Below, piece by piece: positions 36,722 to 46,730 of a stretch of DNA of 64,000 nucleotides; positions within the stretch are counted from its first letter, which is position 1, and each line of letters starts with the position of its first letter. Source of the stretch: Planctomycetota bacterium (GTDB taxonomy: Bacteria > Planctomycetota > UBA8108 > UBA1146); the NCBI GenBank assembly GCA_016776905.1, contig JADHSM010000006.1, forward strand, positions 1-64,000, read 5' to 3'. A program made the position numbers and the translations under genes. The notes below the pieces were generated by a model that made no database searches, was not told the DNA's origin, and saw only the letters and a list, made by a program, of their open reading frames with translations.

Positions 36722-37828
36722 TTACTCTCCGACTCGCAGTAAAGACCTTCTTGGATTTTTTTGAAGTGCTCTGGCTGTGTCGAATAGGGGGTCACTGATA
36801 TGGAGTGTATTGACCTGATTTTCTAATAGTTTGTGACTCCCTGTGGAGCCGGATCTTGCCAGTCCTCGAAGAATTGCTGCTCTTGTCTGGATGCAGTCGG
36901 AGTCGAGTAATGAGGTCAGAGTGTTCATATTATTTTCATCACATGTTGAAGCGAGTGCTTCCAAACATGTATTTCTAAATGATCCCTTTGACTCAATAGC
37001 CGCTTTCAAAAGCCATGGGTGGGCTTCCCGCATTTTGAGGACTCTGAAAGCGATGGCAATTTTCTCGCGAGCCATGTCATCGGAGACGATCCAGGAACTC
37101 ATCAAACGTGCACGTTGCTGTGGGGAACCTTTTTTCTTCAGATATTGAAGAGTGAGCCAACTCACTGTCCCGTCTGGAGAGTAGGGAATCAGCTCAGAGA
37201 TGCCCGCACCGCCAAAAGTCCAATCTCTCATCAAATAGAGTGATAAGTATGATCTCTGACACCCAGGGTCGGGTTCTGTCGTAAACTTTTCTTCGATGGC
37301 TTCACGATGTTTCAATGCGACATCTACTGGGCATGATTTCCACCAGCCGATAGCGACTCGTCTGACTTCACTGTCCTTGGAGTCCAGTAATCTCAATGCT
37401 GCAGCTGTTGCAGTTCTCTTCTGAAGTATCATTCTGAGATCATCGATTTGAGTGAAGTCTTTCATTCGTAAAAATCCGCGGGGTAGGAGCGTGGATACCT
37501 GAATCGGGAACTCTTCTTCCGAAACAGGTGCCACGAGCCATGCCCCGCGAGTACCGACCTGAACACCTATACCCTCGGTGCCCGAGCCTTCTGGTTCTCT
37601 CCACCATTTGACGTCGGTGACCTGATAAGGGTTCCCGGTGTTTCCGTCAGTTAGGAGGTAGAGAAGGTCCCTCTCTTCTTTCAGTATCTGGACGACTTCA
37701 CCTGCCACTACATCTTCTGCATGGCGGAATAGCAGCCATGGATCATCATTTCCCAAGAGGGGAGTTGTAAAAAACAACGCACCCATAAAGGTCAAAATAA
37801 TCCTGATACTCATGTTGATCTTATTCAT
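36722..37828 (-). CDS. Exported HEAT-repeat protein
   Basis: This is a 368-residue protein with a signal peptide (IILTFMGALFFTTPLLG). A beta-rich N-terminal domain of about 100 residues contains VVAGEVVQILKEERDLLYLLTD. It is followed by HEAT-like helical repeats (ALRLLDSKDSEVRRVAIGWW, CLEALASTCDENNMNTLTSLL, RAAILRGLARSGSTGSHKLL). AAAGAGGAAAC precedes the ATG. It lies 15 bp after the metzincin-like gene and two bases before the PATAN/TPR gene. Confidence 0.65.
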   Translation of the reverse strand: MNKINMSIRIILTFMGALFFTTPLLGNDDPWLLFRHAEDVVAGEVVQILKEERDLLYLLTDGNTGNPYQVTDVKWWREPEGSGTEGIGVQVGTRGAWLVAPVSEEEFPIQVSTLLPRGFLRMKDFTQIDDLRMILQKRTATAAALRLLDSKDSEVRRVAIGWWKSCPVDVALKHREAIEEKFTTEPDPGCQRSYLSLYLMRDWTFGGAGISELIPYSPDGTVSWLTLQYLKKKGSPQQRARLMSSWIVSDDMAREKIAIAFRVLKMREAHPWLLKAAIESKGSFRNTCLEALASTCDENNMNTLTSLLDSDCIQTRAAILRGLARSGSTGSHKLLENQVNTLHISDPLFDTARALQKNPRRSLLRVGE

Positions 37829-37843
37829 GTTTCCTCTTTATTT

Positions 37844-39937
37844 TTATTCTTCCAGGACTATCCACTCTGCGATGTAGGCTTGATTCAATTCGTTGAATCT
37901 ATATCCGTGCGGACCCTCGACTAAAGCCGATGAGAGTCCTAGTGCGGAAGACATCACATTGTTTCCTGGTGTATCGACGTGGTATGGCGTTGTGAATGGA
38001 CCGGTGAAATCAGCGGAGGTCACTCCACCAAACAGCCCAAATGGGGGATGCCCGTTGGAGCAAAGTCCGAGAGCGTGCCCGATTTCATGGGCAGCAACAA
38101 CACTGATCAATCTGCTCCATGCCTCTATCGCATCCCAGATTTCGTCGTGTCGAGAATTCGCTTCAGGACTGTTCGAAGGATGGGTTCTGACGAAACCTGA
38201 TGAGAGAACTAGATTATCGAGGGAATGAGCGCCCACCGGTGTTCCCGTGGTCGGTAGAACTCCGGAAAATCTTTGATTGAAAGTGTATGAGTTCCAATAG
38301 TACTGAACCATATTTGACGAAAAGACTCCTCGTCCTGGTTCACGTTCATCGTCGTATTGTTCATTTCTCGCATCAAAGACTGCACGTCCTAGTGCGTAAC
38401 TGAGAGGTTCTACGTCGTCGCCTCCGATACCCAGGGCGCTGGTCGATCCTCCGCCGTGAGTTTGAAAGGTGAGCTGTGGCTGTAGATCTTCGTTTTCCGT
38501 TTTGGCGAAGAGGATTTTAATCCTCTCTAGCGTTTCTGATTCGACCCATGCCCTGACGATGGCATCTTGAAGAGCATGGGTACCGTCTGTCACGCTGGAT
38601 TGAAGTCCAACAGTGAATAAATCTTGTCGGTGATCTGCAATCCCGTCTCCTCCATAGCTTGCGAAGGGGGCGATCTCACCATTTCCTTCATCGAGAAGTC
38701 CTATTTGGAAATGATCTCGGGAGAAATCCAAAAACCAACGATCCTCGGCTTCAAAGGGACGGTAAGCAGCAGATCCACTTCGTACTTCGACAGAATAAAT
38801 CGCGGAGTTCGACACATTTCCACGTATGTCCTGCACTGTCGCTGTCAAAGTCAGTAATCCTGTGGGGAGGGACTGGCTTTCTGACAGCGTCCATTCTGCA
38901 CCCTGGTCATCGGAGACGAAAAGGTCTGCGAGATTTTCGCCAGGTAAGTAGTTGAGTACTGTTTGATCAGCGATCAATTCCAAGGAGTTTGGATTGATCA
39001 GTGCTCCGCCATTGCCGGAGCCCCATTCAATTCTGATCCGAGATCCTGATTGGGGAATCGATAAACTGAACGGAACGAGATTGTTTCCGGAGCCGCTGTA
39101 GGGTTGGCTTCCGTTTAATTCGAGAGGAACTCGGCCGATCGTCATGAGATCAATGCCGGGTGGTACCGTATTCAGTGCGATGTAGTTGCTCACGAAAATG
39201 GTACTCGCTCCACCGTCTGAAGCGACGAGGCGTATCTTTGCAAATGGACTGATCAGATTTGGTGCGTCATCTTGTGCATTCCAGTTCAATGTAAACGCAC
39301 TTGCTTTGCCCTCTTGATCGGGGGGGATGATCAGAGGGGATTCAAGAAGTGTTCCAAGAGTCCATGGAGCGGAACCTGTGGGGGACCATTCCAAATGCAT
39401 GAAGACATGGTCTGCATCCGGATCCAGGACTGAACCGGAAATCACGACTTCTCCTCCGACAGGGCCTGAAGGAACATCGAGGCTCATGAAAACTGGGGCT
39501 TCTGATTCTCCGATTACCAGTATGTTACTTCTTACACTGGTCACGACTTCTCCTTCTTCATTCGAGATTCGAATTTCAAGGAGCACGTCGGCTTGCGGAA
39601 TCGTGGACAAATCGCTTCTGAAGTACCAAAGGGTTTTCACAGGAAGAAAAGGTGGCGAGAGAACTAATTCTGGATCAGCGAGTGATGGGACTGAGATCGG
39701 AATCCAGTTTTCACCAAGATCTTCACTGAAGAATAGATTTGCTATCCATGTGCCCTCAGTCGGATCGGTGATTCCGAAATCAACCTCGACGTCGTCGGAG
39801 TTCACCTGGAAGTCTAGATTTTCGATGAGGGGGGGGTGAGCTTGGGCGATTGCTTTTTTTCCAGACCCGCATCCAGCGAGGAAGGGGAGGAATAGCAAGA
39901 GACCCATGAGGGTCAAAAGTCTGGTATAGAGAGCCAT
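37844..39937 (-). CDS. Metzincin-like zinc metalloprotease lipoprotein
   Basis: This is a 697-residue lipoprotein; the start is set at ATG 39937 so that the signal peptide ends in LPFLAGC. Several Ig-like beta domains precede a C-terminal catalytic region with HEIGHALGLCSNGH and a later Met-turn-like segment NNVMSSALG. Classical metzincins have HExxHxxGxxH; here the third His is three residues later, so zinc ligation may differ. It is the first gene of a three-gene minus-strand operon. It is probably an extracellular or periplasmic protease. Confidence 0.75.
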   Translation of the reverse strand: MALYTRLLTLMGLLLFLPFLAGCGSGKKAIAQAHPPLIENLDFQVNSDDVEVDFGITDPTEGTWIANLFFSEDLGENWIPISVPSLADPELVLSPPFLPVKTLWYFRSDLSTIPQADVLLEIRISNEEGEVVTSVRSNILVIGESEAPVFMSLDVPSGPVGGEVVISGSVLDPDADHVFMHLEWSPTGSAPWTLGTLLESPLIIPPDQEGKASAFTLNWNAQDDAPNLISPFAKIRLVASDGGASTIFVSNYIALNTVPPGIDLMTIGRVPLELNGSQPYSGSGNNLVPFSLSIPQSGSRIRIEWGSGNGGALINPNSLELIADQTVLNYLPGENLADLFVSDDQGAEWTLSESQSLPTGLLTLTATVQDIRGNVSNSAIYSVEVRSGSAAYRPFEAEDRWFLDFSRDHFQIGLLDEGNGEIAPFASYGGDGIADHRQDLFTVGLQSSVTDGTHALQDAIVRAWVESETLERIKILFAKTENEDLQPQLTFQTHGGGSTSALGIGGDDVEPLSYALGRAVFDARNEQYDDEREPGRGVFSSNMVQYYWNSYTFNQRFSGVLPTTGTPVGAHSLDNLVLSSGFVRTHPSNSPEANSRHDEIWDAIEAWSRLISVVAAHEIGHALGLCSNGHPPFGLFGGVTSADFTGPFTTPYHVDTPGNNVMSSALGLSSALVEGPHGYRFNELNQAYIAEWIVLEE

Positions 39938-40184
39938 CACAGAACAGTTCCTCTCGGATTCCCCTCCCCCTCTCTCTGGAGTGGAATCCAATGCACGGTT
40001 TCAGCGTCCTGTTTCTCAGAGAAGTTCTGTGAACGGGACTCAGAAGAATACGACAGGATCTTCATCGTGCCCAATCGGTCTTGGAGGGGGGCTTTCAGGA
40101 CTGTCTCTCTACGGCTAGAATGCTCTATTGAGGTTGAAAGTCCCCAGTCCCGGGATGATCGACGATTCTGAAAGGAATGAGCCC

Positions 40185-41540
40185 ATGACGACGCATTTTC
40201 TGCGGCGATTGACCGATAATTCGGCGTTTTCCCATATTTTGATTTTTGCGGGGATCTTCAGCGTATTGGTGTTGTCATTTTCGACGGAGTTGGCTCATGC
40301 GGACATCTCCGCTGAAAAGAAGAAACTCCTCAACGCGATCCGGTCCGATCAGTTCGATCCCGCATCTCGAGCCGTGGATTCGCTGGTCAAAATTGGCACC
40401 CCAAAGGCTGTCGATGCGCTTGTTTCAGTAGGGCTCGGCGGAGATTACTACGGAATCGAAAGATACATCGGCTCTAAGTTGGTCAGTCTTCCTGCCGGAG
40501 AGGGTTTCGACAGGGTCTGTGAGTTGGCGACCGAGGATCGTCGTTCTTCTGCACGGGTTATTTTGACTTTAGTTCTCGCTCATCGAACGGATCTTGGCGC
40601 TAACAAGGCTGTTCTCACGAATTTGTATGACAAGGACGCCTCGGTTGCTTTGACTTCCGTAGAGGCGTTGGCAAAGAAAGAAAATCTAGCGTCGGTCGAT
40701 CATCTCATTGAAGCTCTGGCTCGCCTTGAGAAAGTTCGTCGACACGACACCTTGTTGGGATACGAGATACGGAAGTGTTTGCTCAAGATCACAGGTGAAG
40801 ATTTCAAAAACGCAGATGATTGGCGTAACTTTTGGGCACCCAGGAAAGATACATATAAGAAGCCTCCACCCGGATCGGCAAAGAAAAAAGGGATGACTTC
40901 TGTTCGTCGAGATCCTCCTGCATTTTTTGGAATGGAAGTCGTCGCCAAGAATGTCGTTTTCCTTCTCGATGTTTCAGGAAGTATGGAGAAGATTGACGAC
41001 CTTCCCGAAGAACCAGGATCTTCCACGCCAGGTGGGACACGCGTCGGTGATGAACCCGAACCAGAACCGAAGGACTCCGCTCCCAATCCCGCTCGTCAGA
41101 GATTGAAGCGTGTTCAGAATGAGTTGATTCGAACCATCGAGAGATTGCCGCAAGATGTCGCTTTTAACATTGTGACGTTTAATCATGAGATTAAATCGAT
41201 GTCTAAGGGACTGAAGAAGGCTTCCAGTCGTCATAAGCGTGAAGCCATCAGTTATGTCCGTAATTTCGAAGCTCAGGGAGAAACTTGGACAGATCACGCT
41301 CTGAGGGAGGCTTTTGGTGCTCCTAATTTGAGAGCGATATTTTTACTCTCTGACGGCGCACCTCGAAGAGATAATCAACTTTTAGATACGGGACCCATTT
41401 TAAATTGGGTTCGCGAAGCGAACCGCTTTCGGCGAGTACGTCTGAATACCGTAGGATTCTCCCAAGCCGGCAAAAAACTGCGTTCTTTCATGGAAAATCT
41501 GGCTCGTCAGAACAATGGCGAGTTCATCGAATTGAAGTAA
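40185..41540 (+). CDS. Exported HEAT/von Willebrand factor A-domain protein
   Basis: The start is set at ATG 40185, eight bases after AAAGGA, giving 451 residues with a signal peptide (HILIFAGIFSVLVLSFSTELAHA). The N-terminal half has HEAT-like repeats (LLNAIRSDQFDPASRAVDSLVKIG...). The C-terminal half is a vWA domain with a complete MIDAS site: DVSGSM, the Thr in GETWTDHAL, and LLSDGAPRR. A Pro/Glu/Gly insertion (EEPGSSTPGGTR) follows the first MIDAS strand. Metal-dependent protein binding outside the cytoplasm is expected. It is divergent from the metzincin operon. Confidence 0.8.
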   Translation: MTTHFLRRLTDNSAFSHILIFAGIFSVLVLSFSTELAHADISAEKKKLLNAIRSDQFDPASRAVDSLVKIGTPKAVDALVSVGLGGDYYGIERYIGSKLVSLPAGEGFDRVCELATEDRRSSARVILTLVLAHRTDLGANKAVLTNLYDKDASVALTSVEALAKKENLASVDHLIEALARLEKVRRHDTLLGYEIRKCLLKITGEDFKNADDWRNFWAPRKDTYKKPPPGSAKKKGMTSVRRDPPAFFGMEVVAKNVVFLLDVSGSMEKIDDLPEEPGSSTPGGTRVGDEPEPEPKDSAPNPARQRLKRVQNELIRTIERLPQDVAFNIVTFNHEIKSMSKGLKKASSRHKREAISYVRNFEAQGETWTDHALREAFGAPNLRAIFLLSDGAPRRDNQLLDTGPILNWVREANRFRRVRLNTVGFSQAGKKLRSFMENLARQNNGEFIELK

Positions 41541-41732
41541 AAAAGCTGAATTAGTCACAACTCTATCCCATCAGGTGACTTAAGTTCAATTGCTTCAGGC
41601 CGATCCGGTTGCCGTGAACGTCAATTTCTGGTAGAAGCCTTTCTTTCCGGAACTCGGACCCACTGGGCCCGGTATGTGAGAGTTCTCAGATTAGAGAGCG
41701 CATTTCCCCGGAGTTTGATGGAGGAATAAGTC

Positions 41733-43811
41733 ATGAATATCAATGAGTACCTGTTCACCGAACAGGGAGCATATTTGGGTGTCGGTCTTTCAGTCCTAGC
41801 ACTGATCTACGCTTTCTATCTCAACGGCTGGATTAAGAAACAATCTCCCGGAACAGATCGAATGCAGGAACTTGCAGGAGCGGTTCAAGAGGGAGCGATG
41901 GCTTTCCTCAAAACCGAGTACAAAATCCTTTCTGGATTTGCAGTCATCGTGGCTGCCGCACTTTTCTGGGGCGTGTCTCCTGAAACAGCGGTTTCATACG
42001 TTGCAGGAGCCATCGCCAGTGGTGTTGCCGGTTGGATAGGGATGAAGACAGCGACACTCAGCGCTGTCCGTACGACAGAAGCGGCCAAAAAAGGACTCGC
42101 TGGAGCCTTGACCGTGGCGTTCCGTTCGGGAGCGGTCATGGGTCTTACAGTTGTAGGACTGGGTCTTTTAGGCGTGTGCATTCTCTTCACGTACTGGAAG
42201 GGACAGCTCCCCTCCGGAACCAACTTCATTGAACCTCTCTTTGGTTTCTCATTTGGTGCTTCCAGCATCGCTCTGTTCGCCAGAGTGGGTGGAGGTATCT
42301 TCACTAAAGCTGCCGACGTTGGTGCTGATCTCGTCGGAAAAGTTGAAGCTGGAATCCCAGAGGATGATCCGCGTAACCCCGCAACGATCGCTGACAATGT
42401 TGGAGACAATGTTGGAGACGTTGCTGGTATGGGTGCGGACCTCTTCGAATCCTACGTGGGATCGATCATCGCTTGTATGGCCTTGGCCCTCACCGCTTAC
42501 GGGTTAGACCAGGCCGAAGCTGCGACCCCATGGATTGTTCTTCCCATGGTTCTCTGTGCTTTGGGTACGCTCTCCTCATTGGTCGGTACTGCAGTCGTTA
42601 AGACCTCGGATGAGACCAAGATTCATTCTGCTCTCTTTAACGGATTGCTCACTGCGAGTGTGATTTTTGCTGGGCTTGCTGCTTTTGTATTCAGCCGCAT
42701 GCCTGTGGACAGTTTTGGTCTAGGGGAGACAGCCTTCGATAAGTGGCATATATACGGTTGCCTCGTCGGTGGACTCGTACTCGGGATCATCATTGGGAAA
42801 ATCACTGAGCATTACACTTCAGAGCAAGCCCCACATGCACGCAAGATTGCTGCAGATTCAGAACAGGGAACAGCGACGAACATCATCAGTGGTTTGGCCA
42901 TTGGTATGCAGTCCACTGTATGGCCTGTTCTTTGGATCTGTGTTGCGATCTATCTGGCCTTCAACTACGGCGGCCTGTACGGAATCTCTCTCAGTGCGGT
43001 AGGCATGCTTTCGACTCTGGGTATCTCACTCGGTATCGACGCTTACGGTCCTGTTGCAGATAACGCCGGCGGAATCGCAGAGATGGCGGAGTGTGATCCA
43101 GAAGTTCGTGAGCGCACAGATGCACTGGATGCTGTGGGTAACACCACTGCTGCGATTGGTAAAGGATTCGCGATCGGTTCTGCGGCCTTGACTTCTTTGG
43201 CGCTGTTTAATACTTACGCCGCTGAAGCAGGGATCGCCAAAGGGGATCTCGATATTTTGAATCCACAAGTGACGATCGGTTTGTTCCTCGGTGCCGTGAT
43301 GACCTTCCTCTTCTCAGCCATGACAATGAAGGCTGTAGGAAGAGCTGCCGGAGCAATGATTGAAGAAGTGCGTCGTCAGTTCCGTGAAATCCCAGGCATC
43401 TTGGAGGGAACAGGCAAGCCGGACTATGCTGCTTGCGTTGAGATTTCAACCAAGGGTTCTCTCAGAGAGATGATGGTTCCTGGAATCTTGGCCGTGGCTG
43501 TCCCCATCGCTGTCGGATCATTCTTGGGAGTCTTAGCTCTCGGTGGATTGCTTGCCGGTGCTCTGGTGACAGGAGTACTTTTCGCAATCTTCATGTCCAA
43601 TGCAGGGGGTGCCTGGGACAATGCTAAGAAATACATCGAGACCGGTTCTCATGGCGGCAAGGGATCAGAAGCTCATAAAGCTGCCGTGGTCGGAGATACT
43701 GTGGGAGACCCGTTCAAGGACACGAGCGGACCTTCTCTGAACATCTTGATCAAGTTGATGACGATTGTGAGCTTGGTGTTTGTGCCTCTATTCCTGAGAA
43801 TGGCGGGCTAG
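41733..43811 (+). CDS. hppA: Membrane-bound cation-pumping pyrophosphatase
   Basis: This is a 692-residue integral membrane pyrophosphatase with about 16 helices. It hydrolyses cytosolic PPi and pumps H+ or Na+. Signature segments are [56 protein letters not shown] and the C-terminal [19 protein letters not shown]. The subtype-defining region reads [14 protein letters not shown]; Ala rather than Lys at the first position and Gly at the fourth mark the K+-dependent class, which includes Na+ pumps. AGGAGG-like GGAGGAA precedes the ATG. A terminator follows. Confidence 0.96.
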   Translation: MNINEYLFTEQGAYLGVGLSVLALIYAFYLNGWIKKQSPGTDRMQELAGAVQEGAMAFLKTEYKILSGFAVIVAAALFWGVSPETAVSYVAGAIASGVAGWIGMKTATLSAVRTTEAAKKGLAGALTVAFRSGAVMGLTVVGLGLLGVCILFTYWKGQLPSGTNFIEPLFGFSFGASSIALFARVGGGIFTKAADVGADLVGKVEAGIPEDDPRNPATIADNVGDNVGDVAGMGADLFESYVGSIIACMALALTAYGLDQAEAATPWIVLPMVLCALGTLSSLVGTAVVKTSDETKIHSALFNGLLTASVIFAGLAAFVFSRMPVDSFGLGETAFDKWHIYGCLVGGLVLGIIIGKITEHYTSEQAPHARKIAADSEQGTATNIISGLAIGMQSTVWPVLWICVAIYLAFNYGGLYGISLSAVGMLSTLGISLGIDAYGPVADNAGGIAEMAECDPEVRERTDALDAVGNTTAAIGKGFAIGSAALTSLALFNTYAAEAGIAKGDLDILNPQVTIGLFLGAVMTFLFSAMTMKAVGRAAGAMIEEVRRQFREIPGILEGTGKPDYAACVEISTKGSLREMMVPGILAVAVPIAVGSFLGVLALGGLLAGALVTGVLFAIFMSNAGGAWDNAKKYIETGSHGGKGSEAHKAAVVGDTVGDPFKDTSGPSLNILIKLMTIVSLVFVPLFLRMAG

Positions 43812-43845
43812 CAAAGAGCCAAATAGGCACTCATTGAGGCATTTC

Positions 43846-43885
43846 AGCCCTCCTGCGGTGATTCCGCTGGAGGGCTGTTTTTTTC
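43846..43885 (+). terminator. Terminator of hppA
   Basis: AGCCCTCCTGCGG and CCGCTGGAGGGCT form a 13-bp stem with one mismatch and a 5-base loop, followed by GTTTTTTTC. Confidence 0.9.
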
Positions 43886-43940
43886 ATTACCTTGCCAGAA
43901 GAGATCAGATGGTTAATCTCGGTACTGCGGAAGGTGACCT

Positions 43941-44372
43941 ATGACCCTGGATGTGAACAAAGTTGAAGTGATGAGCGTTGACGATCTTGAGAAGGTCGCA
44001 GTGGATGTAGCCTGTTTTTTGCATCAGCAGAGAGCAGAGAATATTCGTATCCTGAGGGTTCGGGAGATGCTGCAGATTTCTTCGTTCTTTATTCTGGCTT
44101 CAGGTAGATCCGGTCGGCAGGTCAGGAATTTTGGAGACGCTGTAGAGCGCCATTTGAAGCCGTTGCATCTTCCGAGGTTGGGTATTCATGGTCGTAATGA
44201 TGCTCGCTGGTTCTGTATCGATCATGGTGAAATCGTATTGCACCTTTTCGACGATGAAGCTCGTGATTTGTATGACCTCGATCAGCTTTGGGGGCATGCT
44301 CCCAAGGTGGATGTCGACTTCAAGGCTTTGATCACCTCAACGGCTCAGCCAGAAGAAAATGAAATCGACTGA
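43941..44372 (+). CDS. rsfS: Ribosomal silencing factor RsfS (Iojap family)
   Basis: RsfS binds ribosomal protein L14 on the large subunit and blocks subunit joining in slow growth. The family core is visible: ENIRILRVREMLQISSFFILASGRSGRQVRNFGDAVE, then HGRNDARWFCIDHGEIVLHLFDDEARDLYDLDQLWGHAP. The length of 143 residues is typical, with a slightly long N-terminus. GAAGG precedes the ATG. It is convergent with the next gene, 17 bp away. Confidence 0.93.
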   Translation: MTLDVNKVEVMSVDDLEKVAVDVACFLHQQRAENIRILRVREMLQISSFFILASGRSGRQVRNFGDAVERHLKPLHLPRLGIHGRNDARWFCIDHGEIVLHLFDDEARDLYDLDQLWGHAPKVDVDFKALITSTAQPEENEID

Positions 44373-44389
44373 GTCAGCTTCCTGCTTTC

Positions 44390-46606
44390 TCATCGTTTTT
44401 CTGAAGGTTGAACACGCACGTCTGAAGTGGTCCACACTTCAAGGTGGCTTTTCGTTTCTCGAGTCAAATCTCCGCGGTGAATCAAACCCCACTCTTGACC
44501 ATCATTGGAGATGGGGAAAATACTGCCTCCAGTGGATTCGTGGGGCCAGGTGAGGAACTTCAGCGAAGTTCCACTCTTCAAGTGAAACCATTCCAGTCCT
44601 GCCACAGTGGGGACCATGAGTCTGTCATTGAAATACTGCATGTCCCCGAGAAGTATGGGATGTAACTCGGGTGATTCGAACTCTCGGAATGACTCTCCAC
44701 TCGGATCTGCACCGAGAGGAAGTCTTGTGACAGGGCCTATCGATTTACCCTCACGAGTATCAATTCCTCTGATCCGGAGTTCATTTTTACCTCTTTCGAT
44801 TCTGGAGTCGGCGATCCAAATAGTGGTTTGATCTTGCGACACTCCCAAAATAGATTCACCGGGCAGCACGGGATGATGCCAAAGCATTTCTCCCGAAAAT
44901 GTGTCGATCATCAAAGCCCTGAGACTCAGTGGAGGAATAGAAATTCGTTGCTGTCGTTGACGAGAGATGACTGAGACGGGGAATCCGGCAGGACGCAGTG
45001 ACTGCAAAGTTTTGAACCGGAACTGCCCCCAATGAAGTGTTACTCCTGAGGCTTCTTCCTTCATTAATCTGTGACGAGGGGGAAGAGTGACACCGAGATG
45101 CTCTCCTGTCTTTGCACAGACTCGGTCGACGATTCCTGGTGATCTATCGATCCATAACTGACCGTCTATTTCATCAATGTGAACACTTGCGATGATTTGC
45201 CGAAGGTCGAAATGAGAATGGAATTGAATGGGGCGAGTATCGAGGTGGCGTCTCCACACCTCTTTCTTTTTTTCGGTATCAAACTCGAATACCCAAGTCT
45301 CCACGTCATTAAATCCTCGCGTGGCAACACACCATAGACGATCCCCACTCCATAATGGTGTGGGAGCTAGCGTGAATCCTTCTATGGCCAAGGGTAACGT
45401 CCAGTGAGAAATCGGGGGAGATTCTGGATCGGGGACTTCGAGAATAGTGGCTTCGAGCCATCCGGGTTTCTGCTGATCGCGATTTTTTTGAAGAAGATGG
45501 TCCATGACCACATTTGTATTTGGTGTTTGATAGATCCTGCTGCTTCGCAACAGGAACATGATTTTGTTTCCTGATGAGAGTGGGATTCGTGTGCCTGCGT
45601 CAGGAGTTGAAGAATCCTCAGTGATGGACGATTTGTGCGGAGACCAAGACCAGAGCATTCCTTTCTCTGGCGCTGAATGATGTGCTTCGACCGATCGGTC
45701 CGATCCGACAATCATGACCCCATTCCTGATCAGACCGTGAACTCCGGGCAGAGTGGATCTACGAGTGGGTAGCAGAGATTCCTTCGACTTGACCCAATCT
45801 TTGTGAGTGGAAGCGATTTGTAGCGGACGGTCTTCGACTTTCCATTGAAGTAGTTGCAGTAATTCCATGCCTGCAGGAGTTGCTGCGGTGGCATTCTTTG
45901 TTGAGAAGAAATGCTGGGAGTGAGAGGTCGATGGTGGCTTTTTGACCCACTGTAAAAGTGTGTCTGGAATTCGTTTCGCAAGACCGGGTCTTCTCAAGAG
46001 AATGTTAGCGGTCGATCGATCTCCTTTTTCTATGGCTTCCTCTAGGGCATTGAGTGCTTCTTGTTCTTTTCCAGAGGCCCAAATCAGAGGGTGACTCCCA
46101 CTCAAAGGGAGGTTTTCCAGTGAGCTCAGTATTCGTTGCAAGAACTCTGAAGGGAGATTTTTTGACCATTCTTGCAATATGATTTCAGGAGATTTCAATG
46201 TCAGCGGAGGTGGAGATTCGCCCCACGATTCTTCATAGAGGGGCGCTGGTCCGTGAGTGATCAGTTCGCCCTGGCGACTGAGAAGCCAAGATCTCAAATC
46301 ATCTGCGGCCTCACCGGGACTCTCCTTCGCAAGTTTTTGAAGACGGTCGAGGAAGTCCACCGGTCCGTGAACTGGGATCAAACCGGGACCCCAACCGGGT
46401 CCTGGAGGAAACTCAAGCATGTCGATTTTGAGGAGTGGATCTAAAGATTCTTGTCCATACAGGGGCTTGTGAGAATGCTCACCCAGAAGGAGACAGACGA
46501 ATAGTCCTGTGAGACTCAGTCGTATGATGGAGGTCAGATGTTGGCGTGCCTGTGAGGCCACCTTCTCTTTCCCATCATTGATATGTCGGATGACTGACCG
46601 ATCCAT
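44390..46606 (-). CDS. Exported PQQ-like beta-propeller protein
   Basis: This is a 738-residue protein with a signal-peptide-like segment (IIRLSLTGLFVCLLLG) after about 27 residues. GAGGAG lies before the ATG. The N-terminal third is helical and contains LAKESPGEAADDLRSWLLS, and the rest has repeated strands with W-rich blades (GDRLWCVATRGFNDVETWVFEFDTEKKKEVWRRH, TFSGEMLWHHPVLPGESILGVS, GLEWFHLKSG), typical of PQQ-like propellers that need not bind PQQ. It is divergent from tsaE. Function is unknown. Confidence 0.65.
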   Translation of the reverse strand: MDRSVIRHINDGKEKVASQARQHLTSIIRLSLTGLFVCLLLGEHSHKPLYGQESLDPLLKIDMLEFPPGPGWGPGLIPVHGPVDFLDRLQKLAKESPGEAADDLRSWLLSRQGELITHGPAPLYEESWGESPPPLTLKSPEIILQEWSKNLPSEFLQRILSSLENLPLSGSHPLIWASGKEQEALNALEEAIEKGDRSTANILLRRPGLAKRIPDTLLQWVKKPPSTSHSQHFFSTKNATAATPAGMELLQLLQWKVEDRPLQIASTHKDWVKSKESLLPTRRSTLPGVHGLIRNGVMIVGSDRSVEAHHSAPEKGMLWSWSPHKSSITEDSSTPDAGTRIPLSSGNKIMFLLRSSRIYQTPNTNVVMDHLLQKNRDQQKPGWLEATILEVPDPESPPISHWTLPLAIEGFTLAPTPLWSGDRLWCVATRGFNDVETWVFEFDTEKKKEVWRRHLDTRPIQFHSHFDLRQIIASVHIDEIDGQLWIDRSPGIVDRVCAKTGEHLGVTLPPRHRLMKEEASGVTLHWGQFRFKTLQSLRPAGFPVSVISRQRQQRISIPPLSLRALMIDTFSGEMLWHHPVLPGESILGVSQDQTTIWIADSRIERGKNELRIRGIDTREGKSIGPVTRLPLGADPSGESFREFESPELHPILLGDMQYFNDRLMVPTVAGLEWFHLKSGTSLKFLTWPHESTGGSIFPISNDGQEWGLIHRGDLTRETKSHLEVWTTSDVRVQPSEKR

Positions 46607-46730
46607 GCTGATCTCCTCTGTGATCTTGCCATTATACCGCTGGAGACTGACCTGTTCTGGTGTGGGTTGTCGATGGGGTGAAAGAGGCTTACGCTTCCCT
46701 CTCAGGCCCTTTTCTCAGAAGAAAGCTGTG

